NCBI RefSeq assembly: GCF_000147355.1
Contig: NC_014506.1
Span: 744,001-808,000, forward strand
Length of the DNA: 64,000 nucleotides
Reading direction: 5' to 3'
Origin: Sulfurimonas autotrophica DSM 16294
GTDB lineage: Bacteria > Campylobacterota > Campylobacteria > Campylobacterales > Sulfurimonadaceae
In this document: positions 46,606 to 56,720 of the stretch, piece after piece
Numbering within the stretch: the first letter of the stretch is position 1
How the letters are laid out: every line of letters starts with the position of its first letter
The notes under the pieces: generated by a model
Databases searched by the model: none
Seen by the model: only the letters and a program-made list of their open reading frames with translations
Told to the model about the DNA's origin: nothing
Position numbers and translations under genes: made by a program

Positions 46606-47274
46606 ATGAGAATTAAAAAAGATATTGAATTTGGATGGTTATGTATAGCAATTCAAAAAATAACTTATCAAAGCTTTTGTATTGATGGTATATTGAAAAT
46701 TTTATGGAGCATTGGTCTTTTAACTTTAATTATACTAATAGTAGCTATTTTTAGAGTAACAGAACCTGCATTACTTATAGGAGCTTTTACTGTTCTGATA
46801 GCTGCATTTACCGCTTCTTTTTCTGTAATGCGTTCAATTATTCATTCGACTCTAATGGAAGAAGAAAAGCGATTTGAAGAGATAATAAAATATAAGAATT
46901 TTGTTTTGCAGCTTTTGTGCAACTTGCAAGATTCGCTAAGCAATCTTAATAGAGAATTATATTCTTCTTTGAATAGAGAGCCGTTAGCACATAAGACTGA
47001 GGATATAAATCAACTTTTAAAACGTTATAAAAAAACACTTACATACCTTGAATCTGAAAATACATTAATACATCTAGATAGTCACGAAATTAAGACAATT
47101 TTTGATATTGTAGAAGGAAGTGAGAAATGGCTTAAAACGGTTGCAATATATTTAGAAAAACCAGAGTCTTATGGAAATTTAGATGATGAAATAGATGGGT
47201 ATGCAAGTTATTATTTACATTTAGAAGACTATATTCCAGAAGCAAAAAAATTATTTAGTAGAGAGTTAAGTTAA
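46606..47274 (+). CDS. Two-helix membrane protein at the end of the RM island
   Basis: 222 residues, not recognised. Two adjacent hydrophobic helices (about 27-47 and 51-73) are followed by a mostly helical, charged cytoplasmic part (about 85-222) with EEEKRFEEIIKYKNFVLQLL. AT-rich like the other accessory genes. It starts 18 bases after hsdS. The layout of a membrane anchor plus helical domain resembles many phage-defence accessory proteins in outline only. It faces rodA, the first core gene after the island. Confidence 0.7.
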   Translation: MRIKKDIEFGWLCIAIQKITYQSFCIDGILKILWSIGLLTLIILIVAIFRVTEPALLIGAFTVLIAAFTASFSVMRSIIHSTLMEEEKRFEEIIKYKNFVLQLLCNLQDSLSNLNRELYSSLNREPLAHKTEDINQLLKRYKKTLTYLESENTLIHLDSHEIKTIFDIVEGSEKWLKTVAIYLEKPESYGNLDDEIDGYASYYLHLEDYIPEAKKLFSRELS

Positions 47275-47317
47275 TATCAGGATAGTGCCAACTTTAACCA
47301 ACAATAACTAAGTTTAG

Positions 47318-48430
47318 TTACACAAAACTCTTTGTTCCGCTCTTATCATACATATCTTTGTACCTGAATGTGATGAGGTTTTCCATGATGGCAAAAAGTA
47401 CCATAAAGTTTAAAAAACTGCTGCCTCCGTATGAAAACATTGGCAGTGGTACACCTACGACAGGGGCGTAGCCTATGGTCATGGAAATATTTACTCCCAT
47501 ATATATAAAAATCATAAAAGAGATGGAGACGGTAACTACTTTTATAAAATAGTCATTGTTAAATATACTTAAACTCAACAGATGCAATATAAGCATAGCA
47601 TACAGCAAAATAAGGGCTAAAGCTCCTAAGAATCCTGTCCTCTCGACCACAAAAGCAAAAATAAAATCACTCGTGGCAATAGGCAGAAATTTCATTTGTG
47701 TTTGGGTTGCATTTTCTTTGTCTTTTCCGGTCCATCCGCCTGAACCTATTGCAATTATGGATTGTTGTACGTGGTATGATGGCTTGGCACCTAAAAAGTC
47801 TGTAATTCTTGTTTTTTGGTAGTCATGCAGCCCATATTTATACGCAAGCGGTGATATTAGTAAAATACCTGCAACAATAGCGGCAACTATTTTCCAGTAA
47901 ACGCCTACATAAAATAAAACGCCATACCCGATGAGTAATAACACAAGTGCCGTTCCCAAATCTGGTTCCTTTGCAATGAGAACAAAGGGGAGCAAAATAT
48001 ATAAACTGATACGTAAAAAATCTTTGAGCCTGTAGCCGTGAAGAGGCGGTGGATTTTTGTGTATAAGATATGCAAGCATCAGAATAAGTGCCGGTTTTAC
48101 AAACTCTGAGGGCTGAATGGTAGCGTTAATAAAAGGAATGTCTATCCAGCGTTGTGCACCGAGCCGTGAATGTCCGAAAAATTCAACACCTAAAAGCAGG
48201 GCGATATTCCCCCAGTATATAAAAGGAATAAGCCAGCTCATGCGCCTGATAGGCAGTACAAAAACAATTAAAAAGACTATAAAAGCAATACCGACATAAG
48301 CAAGCTGTTTGTCCGCAAGAGCAGGAACAGCTTCACCGATGAGCCAATGCGACATAATTACCAAAGGAATGATAAGAATGATAGAAAAAAAGTCAAATTG
48401 TGATAAAATACTCTTATCAAATCTCCACAA
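47318..48430 (-). CDS. rodA: Rod-shape SEDS peptidoglycan glycosyltransferase RodA
   Basis: 370 residues with about ten hydrophobic segments. SEDS motifs: GAQRWIDIPF, QPSEFVKPALILMLA, KEPDLGTALVLL and PVVGVPLPMFSYGGSSFL. Length and the short N-terminus favour RodA/MrdB over FtsW. Polymerises glycan strands during side-wall growth with a class B PBP. Divergent from rluD; 53 bases lie between. Confidence 0.94.
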   Translation of the reverse strand: MWRFDKSILSQFDFFSIILIIPLVIMSHWLIGEAVPALADKQLAYVGIAFIVFLIVFVLPIRRMSWLIPFIYWGNIALLLGVEFFGHSRLGAQRWIDIPFINATIQPSEFVKPALILMLAYLIHKNPPPLHGYRLKDFLRISLYILLPFVLIAKEPDLGTALVLLLIGYGVLFYVGVYWKIVAAIVAGILLISPLAYKYGLHDYQKTRITDFLGAKPSYHVQQSIIAIGSGGWTGKDKENATQTQMKFLPIATSDFIFAFVVERTGFLGALALILLYAMLILHLLSLSIFNNDYFIKVVTVSISFMIFIYMGVNISMTIGYAPVVGVPLPMFSYGGSSFLNFMVLFAIMENLITFRYKDMYDKSGTKSFV

Positions 48431-48483
48431 GTTTGTAACTCCAAAATAAAATTATTATGATTGTATCATAAAGGCTGTAAAGA

Positions 48484-49458
48484 ATGATAAACACACAAGA
48501 ATACATATGTAAAAACCCTGAGCGATTAGATACTTTTCTAACTTCACAAATTGGACAAACACGTTCACAAATAGCGGGGCTGATTAAACATGAATGTGTT
48601 TTTGTAGATGGTAAAAAAGTACCTCGTCCGGGTGTGAAACTCAAAGCCGGACAGGTTGTCAAAGTAGAGTTTCCAGAGGCAAAACAAGAAAAAGCTCTTG
48701 ATGTAAACTTTGATGTTGAGATTCTTTATGAAGATGATGATGTCTTGGTTATAAACAAACCAAGCGGCGTGACAGTGCATCCGGCACCAAGTGTCAAAGA
48801 AGCGACTTTGGTTGACTGGCTCAAACATAAAGGCATCAGGCTCTCGACTATCAGCGGAGAAGAACGCCATGGAATCGTTCACCGTCTTGACAAAGGCACA
48901 AGCGGAACAATGGTCGTTGCAAAGAACAATGAAGCGCATGAGTTTTTGTCAAAGCAGCTTCAAGACAAAAGTATGGGACGTTATTATATAGCTGTTATTG
49001 TTCCGCCTTTAAAAGAAGATATTACAGTTGTTGAATCAAATATAGGCAGAAGTTCTCACAACCGTTTAAAAATGGCCTGCGGCTTAGAACATGGAAAATA
49101 TGCCAAAACAATGTTTAAACAGTTGGCTTTAAGTGAAGATGAACATACACAGCTCATAGCCTGTAAACTCTTTACTGGACGAACACATCAAATACGCGTG
49201 CATTTAGAGAGTATGAACCGTCATATTTTGGGAGATCATATTTATGGACTAAGCCCAAAACAGGAGAATTCGGAACGTATTTTGCTACATGCTTATATGA
49301 TTTACTTTATTCATCCGACGACAAAGGAAAAAGTAACCTTTAAGGCGGAATTTGATGATATAATGCGAGAAACAATTTATAAAAAATTTGATACGGAGAT
49401 TTTAAATGAAGTTATTGAGCCTGAGTACATTATGCGCAGTTTCACTGCTGATTCTTAG
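48484..49458 (+). CDS. rluD: RluD-type 23S rRNA pseudouridine synthase
   Basis: 324 residues: an S4 domain (about 12-70, RLDTFLTSQIGQTRSQIAGLI) and the RluA/RluD catalytic domain with the active-site Asp in GIVHRLDKGTSG. Also FTGRTHQIRVHLESM. Makes pseudouridines in helix 69 of 23S rRNA if RluD proper; a paralogue with other targets cannot be excluded. Its last 53 bases overlap the next gene in another frame. Confidence 0.92.
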   Translation: MINTQEYICKNPERLDTFLTSQIGQTRSQIAGLIKHECVFVDGKKVPRPGVKLKAGQVVKVEFPEAKQEKALDVNFDVEILYEDDDVLVINKPSGVTVHPAPSVKEATLVDWLKHKGIRLSTISGEERHGIVHRLDKGTSGTMVVAKNNEAHEFLSKQLQDKSMGRYYIAVIVPPLKEDITVVESNIGRSSHNRLKMACGLEHGKYAKTMFKQLALSEDEHTQLIACKLFTGRTHQIRVHLESMNRHILGDHIYGLSPKQENSERILLHAYMIYFIHPTTKEKVTFKAEFDDIMRETIYKKFDTEILNEVIEPEYIMRSFTADS

Positions 49459-50791
49459 CGGTTGTCAGGGAATTAATCCACTACCGAAGAAAAAGGTTGT
49501 TATAGATTCTACATTGCCGGTTGTTACATTGACAAAAAACGGAATTATGCGTGATATGAAGACAGTAGCCTTTGAATGGAAGAGCATTAAAGACCCAAGA
49601 GTACAAGGTGTTTATGTTTACAAAAGAGTGTCAGGCGAAAAAACTTCTAATAAGTTAGATTATTATGACAGTATTGATAACCGATTTAAAACACATTATC
49701 TAGATGCCAATGATGAACCAAATACAAAATATAGTTATGCTTTTAGAGTAGTTGCCAAAGATGCACAGGGAAAATTGAGTGAAACGTATGATGTCAGTAC
49801 GCTGCCTGTTTTACAGTCTGTAGCGTGGATACACTCAATAGCCGGACTTCCAAGAAGTGCCAAAATTATTTGGAGACCGCATGAAAACAAAAGAGTTGAA
49901 TCTTACATCATAGAGCGAAAAACATTTGAAGATGAAAAGTTTGAAAAGATTGCTACACTCAAAGGACGTTTAAACGCTGAGTATATTGATGAAGGTTTGG
50001 CAGATAATGCAGTTTATTTATACCGTATACGTGTAGAAACATATGATGGAATCATCTCAACACCTTCAGAGATTGTAAAGTCTGTCACAAAAGCATTGCC
50101 TAAAAGTGTTGAGTACATCAGTGCAACAAAAGATTTACCAAAAAAAATAAAAATCGACTGGTCTGCGTCAAAGCAAAAAGACTTTAATCAGTACTACCTT
50201 TATAGAGGAAAAGATATAGACAGTTCTTTTGACCTTATAGCAAAGTTGTATAACAATCATTACACAGACAATATTGATGAAGATGGGAAAGTGTACTTTT
50301 ACAGGGTCAGTGTTGTTGATAACGACGGGCTTGAAAGTGAACATGATAAAAATACCATAATGGGTATGACACTGCCAAAACCTGATGCGCCTGTTATTAC
50401 AGGGATTAAACTTATCAACTCAGGAGTAGAACTTTCATGGAAGAAAACAGATCCGAGAATAAAATCTTTTCAGATACTCAGAAAACACAGAACAGGTTGG
50501 CTCAAAGAGACGACAAAAGAGTATAAAAACATCTATAAAACCAGTTTTGTGGACAATAACATAAACCCGGACAGTACATATACATACACAGTATATGGCA
50601 TAGATGAAAATGGAATTATCTCAAAACCAAGTACAGAAGTAAAAATAAAAACAGCAGAATCTGACAAAATAGTTGACGGTGAAAAAAGTGAGCCTATTAA
50701 AGAAGTGGAAGTACGAGGGCAAGAAGATAATACTCAAAGTACGCAAGAAACACTAACACCTGCTAAAGATTTAGATTTAAACGAGATTTAA
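49406..50791 (+). CDS. Fibronectin type III-repeat lipoprotein
   Basis: 461 residues. Lipoprotein signal with lipobox LILSGC (Cys 20). Four Fn3-like repeats of about 95 residues can be drawn (for example [86 protein letters not shown]), then an acidic Gln/Thr-rich tail. Probably a surface or periplasmic lipoprotein. The signal peptide is coded inside the rluD 3' end. It precedes trmB by a one-base overlap, a neighbourhood seen in other Campylobacterota. Confidence 0.88.
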   Translation: MKLLSLSTLCAVSLLILSGCQGINPLPKKKVVIDSTLPVVTLTKNGIMRDMKTVAFEWKSIKDPRVQGVYVYKRVSGEKTSNKLDYYDSIDNRFKTHYLDANDEPNTKYSYAFRVVAKDAQGKLSETYDVSTLPVLQSVAWIHSIAGLPRSAKIIWRPHENKRVESYIIERKTFEDEKFEKIATLKGRLNAEYIDEGLADNAVYLYRIRVETYDGIISTPSEIVKSVTKALPKSVEYISATKDLPKKIKIDWSASKQKDFNQYYLYRGKDIDSSFDLIAKLYNNHYTDNIDEDGKVYFYRVSVVDNDGLESEHDKNTIMGMTLPKPDAPVITGIKLINSGVELSWKKTDPRIKSFQILRKHRTGWLKETTKEYKNIYKTSFVDNNINPDSTYTYTVYGIDENGIISKPSTEVKIKTAESDKIVDGEKSEPIKEVEVRGQEDNTQSTQETLTPAKDLDLNEI

Positions 50792-51963
50792 TGCCGCATT
50801 TACATATAGAAGAATTTAAACAAATTGATTTTCCAAAAGTTTATGATGAGGTGAGTTTTAACTTCATCGCATCCAACGCTATGCATGAAGATGAAAAACT
50901 CATCTCAACGACAGTGGAGGATGAAGACTTTTTTCTTTTAGTAAAAGAAGAAGAAAATAAAAGCCTGCTAAAAACAGATAAGCTCACGCGTCCGGCTTCC
51001 ATACATAATGTCCATCGTGCACTGCTCGCATATGCAAAAGCTGCCGGATTACATGTAATCAACTCCAACGTACCTCAGACACAAAAAAATATACACCTTC
51101 AAGAAGTGACGGCACTGAAAAAAATAGAATACTTTGCCAATAAATTCCCCCTGGATAAAGAAGTAAGAATTGAAGTAGGATTTGGCTCAGGACGTCATTT
51201 ACTTCATCAGGCGGCAACTCATCCTGATGTTCTATTTATAGGCATAGAGATTCATCGTCCCTCAATAGAGCAGGTACTTAAACAAAGTGTTATTCAAAAG
51301 TTGAATAATCTGCTTGTGCTTGATTATGATGCTCGTCTTTTTATGGAGCTTGTGCCTTCAAATATTGTCGGGGCAATTTATGTGCATTTCCCTGTTCCAT
51401 GGGACAAAAAACCGCATCGAAGAGTAATTTCGACTTCATTTATCGAAGAAGCTCGTCGTGTTTTAAAAGTCGGTGGAACTTTGGAACTTAGAACTGACAG
51501 TGAAAATTATTATGCCTACTCCTATGAAACTTTTATAGCTTTTAATAAAACTACACTGCAAATCAATAAAAACAAAGATATTGCCATAAGTTCCAAGTAT
51601 GAAGACAGATGGAAAAAAATGGAGAAAAACATTTATGATGTAACAATGATAAATGATGAACTCTCCGAGCCATTGACAATAGAAGGGGATTTTACTTTTT
51701 CAAAACCCGGTTTGAGTTTTGACGAGATTACAGGACTGCATAATAAAACTTTTCGATTTGAAGATGGTTTTATGCATTTTGAACGGGTATATAAAACAAA
51801 AAATGGCGTCATGCTGCGTTTGTCTATGGGTAGTTTCGACAGACCTGAACATTTATATATAATTATTGATGAAAAGGGCATTTCATATTATCCTGATTTG
51901 CCGTTAAAATCACGTAGTAATTTAAAAGCCCATAAAGAACTGGGCAAGATTTTACATGGATAA
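50791..51963 (+). CDS. trmB: tRNA (guanine-N7)-methyltransferase, long form
   Basis: 390 residues, much longer than E. coli TrmB (239). The Rossmann methyltransferase core is central (about 125-260: [48 protein letters not shown]). The extra N-terminal (about 120) and C-terminal (about 130) regions have no recognised domain. Forms m7G46 in tRNA. Overlaps ftsE by eight bases. Confidence 0.93.
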   Translation: MPHLHIEEFKQIDFPKVYDEVSFNFIASNAMHEDEKLISTTVEDEDFFLLVKEEENKSLLKTDKLTRPASIHNVHRALLAYAKAAGLHVINSNVPQTQKNIHLQEVTALKKIEYFANKFPLDKEVRIEVGFGSGRHLLHQAATHPDVLFIGIEIHRPSIEQVLKQSVIQKLNNLLVLDYDARLFMELVPSNIVGAIYVHFPVPWDKKPHRRVISTSFIEEARRVLKVGGTLELRTDSENYYAYSYETFIAFNKTTLQINKNKDIAISSKYEDRWKKMEKNIYDVTMINDELSEPLTIEGDFTFSKPGLSFDEITGLHNKTFRFEDGFMHFERVYKTKNGVMLRLSMGSFDRPEHLYIIIDEKGISYYPDLPLKSRSNLKAHKELGKILHG

Positions 51964-52627
51964 AGTCATAATCGCAGAGAATTTGTCTCTTGCTTATTCC
52001 AAAGATGAAACTATTATAAACAAAGCAAATTTCTCTATAGACTCAGGGAGTTTTGTGTTTATTACCGGAGCGAGCGGAAGCGGTAAATCTACACTTTTAA
52101 AGTCACTTTATGGTGCGCTTAAACCTGTTGAGGGAAGTTTGGTAGTTGGAGGCGTTGAGCTTCGAGGTGTGGCAAATTCAAAGCTTAATTTTTTACGAAA
52201 ACACCTCGGCATCGTTTTTCAAGACTATAAACTTGTAAAAGAGTGGACGATTGAAAAAAATATCATGCTGCCTTTGATTATAAACGGGTATGAAAAAAGT
52301 ATAATGGAAAGTCAGGTTGACTCTCTGCTCAAACATGTACGACTGAAACATCAATCGGGAAAATACCCGTTAGAACTCAGCGGTGGAGAACAGCAGCGCG
52401 TGGCAATGGCAAGAGCTTTGGCGCATAACCCGATTCTGATACTTGCTGATGAGCCTACAGGTAACCTTGATGATTATTCTTCACAGCTTATCTGGAATCT
52501 TTTAGAGGGTGCAAATGAACAGTTGAAAACTACTATTATAGTCGTGACACACCATATTCCTGAAGCTATGAAGGTTGAGTATAAGCATTATCATATAGAA
52601 TTTGGAGATATTCATGAAGTCGTTTAA
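51956..52627 (+). CDS. ftsE: Cell-division ABC transporter ATPase FtsE
   Basis: 223 residues: Walker [10 protein letters not shown], signature [15 protein letters not shown], Walker [12 protein letters not shown], and the H-loop VVTHH. Partners with FtsX in the divisome and drives peptidoglycan hydrolase activation through a periplasmic activator, here probably the EnvC-like protein two genes on. Confidence 0.94.
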   Translation: MDKVIIAENLSLAYSKDETIINKANFSIDSGSFVFITGASGSGKSTLLKSLYGALKPVEGSLVVGGVELRGVANSKLNFLRKHLGIVFQDYKLVKEWTIEKNIMLPLIINGYEKSIMESQVDSLLKHVRLKHQSGKYPLELSGGEQQRVAMARALAHNPILILADEPTGNLDDYSSQLIWNLLEGANEQLKTTIIVVTHHIPEAMKVEYKHYHIEFGDIHEVV

Positions 52628-53426
52628 AAATCATATATCTCTTGTTATTGCTCTTGTGAGTATACTTTTTTCGTTACAGATTTTTACAATAGTAGACAGA
52701 TCTATTGATGCATATAAAGAGAATTTGGCAAAGAATTATTCACTGGTTGTAGTCAGTCAAGAAATACTGAAAAATAAAAAGTTATTAAATAAAATAAACA
52801 TACTCGCATCTGTTGAACAGCTTTCGCCAGATAGCGTAATAAAAAAATTAAATACAGGCATAAGCAAAAAAAATATCCAGCTGCTTAAAGTAACACTGCC
52901 AAAGTTTTATAAATTTAAATTAAAAACTTATCCGACACCTGCCCAGCTACAAAAAATAAAAAAACAGCTTTTAAAATACCCATATATTACAAAAGTAGAA
53001 ACTTTTTCAAATACTCATGATACGACGTATAAATTACTGTTGCTTTTTAAAAATGTTATATCTGTTTTGGCTGTTTCAATTTTACTTGTCACCATACTGT
53101 TGATATTTAAAGAGTTAAGAATATGGCAGTTTAAACATAATGAGAGGATGAATATCATGGGGCTTTTTGGTGCTCCTGTATGGCTGCGTTCGGCAGTACT
53201 GTTCAGACTTTCCATTGTAGATGCACTTATAGCATTTGGTATCTCTTTTGTGATTTTTTCATATTTTTCATCGAGTTCTTGGGTAAGGGAACAGTTTGCT
53301 AACATAGGTATATCGGTAGTGGTATTTGATAAAATTTATGATTCGCTGATTATGCTTGGTGTTTCTGTGATAGTTTCTATCTTACTTGCGAGTTTTATAG
53401 TTTTAGGGCATAAAGAAGAGGTCTGA
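52614..53426 (+). CDS. ftsX: FtsX-like cell-division membrane protein
   Basis: 270 residues from ATG 52614, which has GGAG 6 bases upstream; the in-frame TTG at 52602 is not preferred. An N-terminal membrane helix (about 8-27), a periplasmic domain (about 30-140), then three helices (about 143-165, 197-217, 241-262). This is the FtsX layout, and it couples FtsE ATP hydrolysis to the periplasm. Overlaps ftsE by 14 bases and the next gene by one. Confidence 0.88.
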   Translation: MKSFKNHISLVIALVSILFSLQIFTIVDRSIDAYKENLAKNYSLVVVSQEILKNKKLLNKINILASVEQLSPDSVIKKLNTGISKKNIQLLKVTLPKFYKFKLKTYPTPAQLQKIKKQLLKYPYITKVETFSNTHDTTYKLLLLFKNVISVLAVSILLVTILLIFKELRIWQFKHNERMNIMGLFGAPVWLRSAVLFRLSIVDALIAFGISFVIFSYFSSSSWVREQFANIGISVVVFDKIYDSLIMLGVSVIVSILLASFIVLGHKEEV

Positions 53427-54652
53427 TGAGAACTATACTATTTGTTTTACTCTTTACATGTACCTCTGCAATGTTCGCTGCAACAGAGATAGATAAAAAA
53501 ATAAATAAAACAAGCTCCAAGCTGCATTCATACACGAAAAACTACTCCAGACTTAATGCCAAAATGGCACAAACGGCAAAAGCTATTATCAAGCAAAAAG
53601 CTGAGTTGGAAAAGAAAACAATTTATCTGAAAAAATTAGAAAAAGAGCTCTCTTTAAAAGAGGGAAGTCACCGTGAAAATATAAAACAGCTTAAATCTTT
53701 AAAAAAATCTCAAACTGAGTTAAAGAAAAAACAGCAAAAACTTGAAGAAGAACTGATTTTTGTTATTGCACAGACGGTTTCTTTGTCTGTTGTTTTAGAA
53801 GAAGAATACCCTGAAAACGAACAGGCAATTATGGAGTTTGAAGTTTTAAAAGGTATGTTGAAAGCTTCAAAAGAAAAAGCAAAACTTTTAAGTAAAAAAT
53901 TCTTTGAAAATGAAAAAAATATAGATTTAATCAGCTTACATGTAAGTTCATTAGAAGTTGCTATTGCAAATATAGATCAAAAAAGAAAAGAGCTAATTAA
54001 AACAAAAAATGAAAATAAAAAAGCTTTAAAAAAGTTGACCTCGGCAAAAGCATCATATAAAAAAGAGTTAAAAAACCTTTTAAAAAGACAAAATGCTTTG
54101 AAGAAAACACTTTCAAGGCTTAACATTATAAAAATAGACGAAATAAAAAGGGCAAAAGAAGAAAAAGCTAGAAAAATTGCCTTTGAAAAACAAAAGATTC
54201 AGCTGAACAAAAATTTGCCGAAAGTGAAAAAGCACGGAAGTAGCTATCAGGCAATTAAAACAATTAGGTATAGAGGCAGAAAAACAATTGCTCCGCTTAA
54301 CTCCTATACTATTACCAAAAAATACGGTACATATACAGACCCTATTTATGGTATAAAAATATTTAATGAATCTATTTCTCTCAAACCAAAACAACCTAAT
54401 GCAAAGGTTAAAACTGTCTTTAACGGGAAAGTTATATATGCAGCTAACACGGCAGTTTTAGACAATGTTGTCATTGTAGAACACAAAAAAGGACTGCATA
54501 CGATTTATGCAAATCTTTCACAAATAGCACCAAATATTAAAAAGGGCAAAAAAATTGCTAAAGGTGCAACGATTGGACGTGTCAAAGATGAACTTGTCTT
54601 TGAAGTGACACAAAAAACAAAGCATATCAATCCGATACGTTTATTTAAATAG
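53426..54652 (+). CDS. EnvC-like murein hydrolase activator with degenerate LytM domain
   Basis: 408 residues: signal peptide (about 1-19), a long coiled coil (about 20-270, rich in K, E and L), and a C-terminal LytM/M23-like domain (about 295-408). The zinc-ligand positions are altered: the HxxxD region reads FNESISLKP and the HxH region HTIYANL. So it should not cut peptidoglycan itself but activate an amidase, as EnvC does under FtsEX control. The ftsE-ftsX-envC order supports this. Confidence 0.87.
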   Translation: MRTILFVLLFTCTSAMFAATEIDKKINKTSSKLHSYTKNYSRLNAKMAQTAKAIIKQKAELEKKTIYLKKLEKELSLKEGSHRENIKQLKSLKKSQTELKKKQQKLEEELIFVIAQTVSLSVVLEEEYPENEQAIMEFEVLKGMLKASKEKAKLLSKKFFENEKNIDLISLHVSSLEVAIANIDQKRKELIKTKNENKKALKKLTSAKASYKKELKNLLKRQNALKKTLSRLNIIKIDEIKRAKEEKARKIAFEKQKIQLNKNLPKVKKHGSSYQAIKTIRYRGRKTIAPLNSYTITKKYGTYTDPIYGIKIFNESISLKPKQPNAKVKTVFNGKVIYAANTAVLDNVVIVEHKKGLHTIYANLSQIAPNIKKGKKIAKGATIGRVKDELVFEVTQKTKHINPIRLFK

Positions 54653-54680
54653 GTGCCTTGGTTTGGCACTTGGATTTTGA

Positions 54681-54686
54681 TATAAT
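54681..54686 (+). promoter_or_regulatory. -10 element for thrC
   Basis: TATAAT in TTTTGATATAATTTC, 30 bases before the thrC ATG. Just upstream a short hairpin TGCC-TTGGTTT-GGCA (about 54657-54671) may end the ftsEX transcript. Confidence 0.5.
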
Positions 54687-54715
54687 TTCAAAAATAAAAA
54701 AATAGAGAAAAAAAT

Positions 54716-56188
54716 ATGAACTTTATTCAAACACGCGGCGTAGATGAAAATAGACCGCAAACTGTAACTTTTTCACAGGCAATACTGAGCCCTATCGCAT
54801 CTTTTGGCGGTCTTTACGTTCCCCAGATGCTTCCCGAGCTAGGAGAAGAATTTTTACAAAAGCATTTAAACTCTTCTTATAAAGAACTGGCATCTGATAT
54901 GTTAAGCTGTTTTGAGATTGACATTGATGCGAAAGTTATTGAGGAAGCGTTATCTTTATATGATAAATTTGATGATGCTTCTAATCCTGTCCCTGTTGTA
55001 AAAGTAAAAGAAAATCTTTATATAAGCGAACTCTATCATGGCCCTACGCGTGCGTTTAAAGACATGGCTCTGCAGCCCTTTGGTGTAGTACTCTCTTCAA
55101 TTGCCCAAAGATTAAATGAAAACTATTTGATTTTGGCAGCGACAAGCGGTGATACCGGTCCGGCAGCGCTTGAAACATTTAAAAATCGTGCAAATGTAAA
55201 AGTGGCATGTTTATATCCTGATGGCGGGACAAGTGATGTACAGCGTTTGCAAATGGTTACAGAAGATGCGCCTAACTTAAAAGTAATCGGAATTAACGGT
55301 GTATTTGATGATGCACAAAATGCACTCAAACGTTTGTTGGCTTCACAAAGTTTTAAAGAAGCACTTCAAAAGAAAGATACAAAACTCTCAGCAGCAAACT
55401 CTGTCAACTTTGGACGTATTATATTTCAAATTATTTATCACATTCACTCTTATTTGGAACTGGTTCGACAAAATGCAATTACTATGGGCGAACAAGTTTA
55501 CCTTAATGTTCCTAGTGGAAACTTTGGAAATGCTCTTGGCGGATATTACGCTTGGAAAATGGGAGTTCCTGTTGAAAAAATCATTATTTCATCCAATGAA
55601 AATAATGTACTTACACGTTTAATTCGTAATGGAAAGTACGACTTAAGAAATTGTGAAGTAGTGGGCACAACATCACCTGCAATGGATATTTTAAAATCAT
55701 CTAATGTTGAGCGTGTATTATTTGATTTGTTCGGTGAAGTAAGAACAAAAGAGTTGATGCAGAATCTTGAAGAGAATAATTTCTATGAATTAACTGCTGA
55801 TGAGCTTGCAAAACTCCGTGAGTGTTTTGATGCTGACTATTGCAGCGGTGAAGAGGGAAAAAAATATATTAAAGAAACATTCCAAAAGTATCACTATTTG
55901 ATGGATCCGCATACGGCTACATGTATGAAGTCATATGAAACATGCTCAAACCCTGAAATCAAAACGATTGCCTATTCAACTGCCGAGTGGACAAAATTTT
56001 CTCCTGTGATTGCAAATGCATTAACGGGAGAAGTAGATACAAAAGATATTGAAGCATTGGAATCTATATCTAAAGTGGCAAATCTTGAAATTCCTCAGAT
56101 GATAAAAGAACTCTTTTCTAAACCAATAGCACAAACAACAGTGATAGAAAAAGAGAATATAGAAGATGAGATACTGAAGTTTTTATAA
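54716..56188 (+). CDS. thrC: Threonine synthase
   Basis: 490 residues of the long-form threonine synthase. PLP lysine in HGPTRAFKDMALQPFG, glycine loop ATSGDTGPAALE, and VPSGNFGNALGGYYA. Converts O-phosphohomoserine to threonine. A single gene with its own promoter. Confidence 0.96.
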   Translation: MNFIQTRGVDENRPQTVTFSQAILSPIASFGGLYVPQMLPELGEEFLQKHLNSSYKELASDMLSCFEIDIDAKVIEEALSLYDKFDDASNPVPVVKVKENLYISELYHGPTRAFKDMALQPFGVVLSSIAQRLNENYLILAATSGDTGPAALETFKNRANVKVACLYPDGGTSDVQRLQMVTEDAPNLKVIGINGVFDDAQNALKRLLASQSFKEALQKKDTKLSAANSVNFGRIIFQIIYHIHSYLELVRQNAITMGEQVYLNVPSGNFGNALGGYYAWKMGVPVEKIIISSNENNVLTRLIRNGKYDLRNCEVVGTTSPAMDILKSSNVERVLFDLFGEVRTKELMQNLEENNFYELTADELAKLRECFDADYCSGEEGKKYIKETFQKYHYLMDPHTATCMKSYETCSNPEIKTIAYSTAEWTKFSPVIANALTGEVDTKDIEALESISKVANLEIPQMIKELFSKPIAQTTVIEKENIEDEILKFL

Positions 56189-56279
56189 TTTTCGCCTAAA
56201 AGTCTTAAATAATAATAATTAACGGTTTAAGTTGTCATTAACTATTAAAGATGTAAAATTACTTTAATAGGAAAAGATA

Positions 56280-56687
56280 ATGAATGAGACTACTGAAGAT
56301 GAGTTAAATCAAAAGCGAAATATGCTTTATTATAATCAGCTGATTATGAATGAAAGACGCGCGAAGTCTATGCATGAAAAAAAAGCGAAAGTTGCAAAAA
56401 AACGTGCAAGTTTCGGCGCTCAAAAAGTTGACTTTAAAGATTATTTATTTGTTCCTGATGAATGGGAATTTGTTGCATATACAATTTATGTCGTTGGTGT
56501 TCCTTATATTACAGGTGCGTTCTTTTTATTTTTGTTTGTAGCAAATGCCAGTTGGGAAAATTTTCAATTGCTGAATCTTAACGCATTTCCTATAGTTTGG
56601 CTGATTGGGTATGAAATAGTATCAATTTGTCTGTTAATCTGGATTATGATTTTGTATTTAACATACGATACGGAAGATGAATTTTAA
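56280..56687 (+). CDS. Small membrane protein, 135 residues, function unknown
   Basis: Not recognised. The first 55 residues are soluble, charged and helical (NQKRNMLYYNQLIMNERRAK), followed by two hydrophobic segments (about 66-88 and 102-126) and an acidic tail ending TYDTEDEF. GGAAAAG precedes the ATG, and TAAAAT about 25 bases upstream may be a -10. A strong bidirectional terminator separates it from proC. Confidence 0.75.
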   Translation: MNETTEDELNQKRNMLYYNQLIMNERRAKSMHEKKAKVAKKRASFGAQKVDFKDYLFVPDEWEFVAYTIYVVGVPYITGAFFLFLFVANASWENFQLLNLNAFPIVWLIGYEIVSICLLIWIMILYLTYDTEDEF

Positions 56688-56720
56688 AGCAGCTGAACTT
56701 TAAAGTTCAACTGCTTTTTT
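56686..56720. terminator. Bidirectional terminator between the 135-residue gene and proC
   Basis: AAAGCAGCTGAACTT (56686-56700) and AAGTTCAACTGCTTT (56703-56717) form a 15-bp stem with one C-A mismatch around TA, followed by T-run 56715-56720 and, on the other strand, by AAAAT. It overlaps the last codons of both converging genes. Confidence 0.85.

Noticed and set aside
37927-47317. Integration site (tRNA-Asp 3' end repeated at the right edge of the island)
   Set aside because: No copy of the tRNA end was found between hsdS and rodA, and no integrase gene is present.
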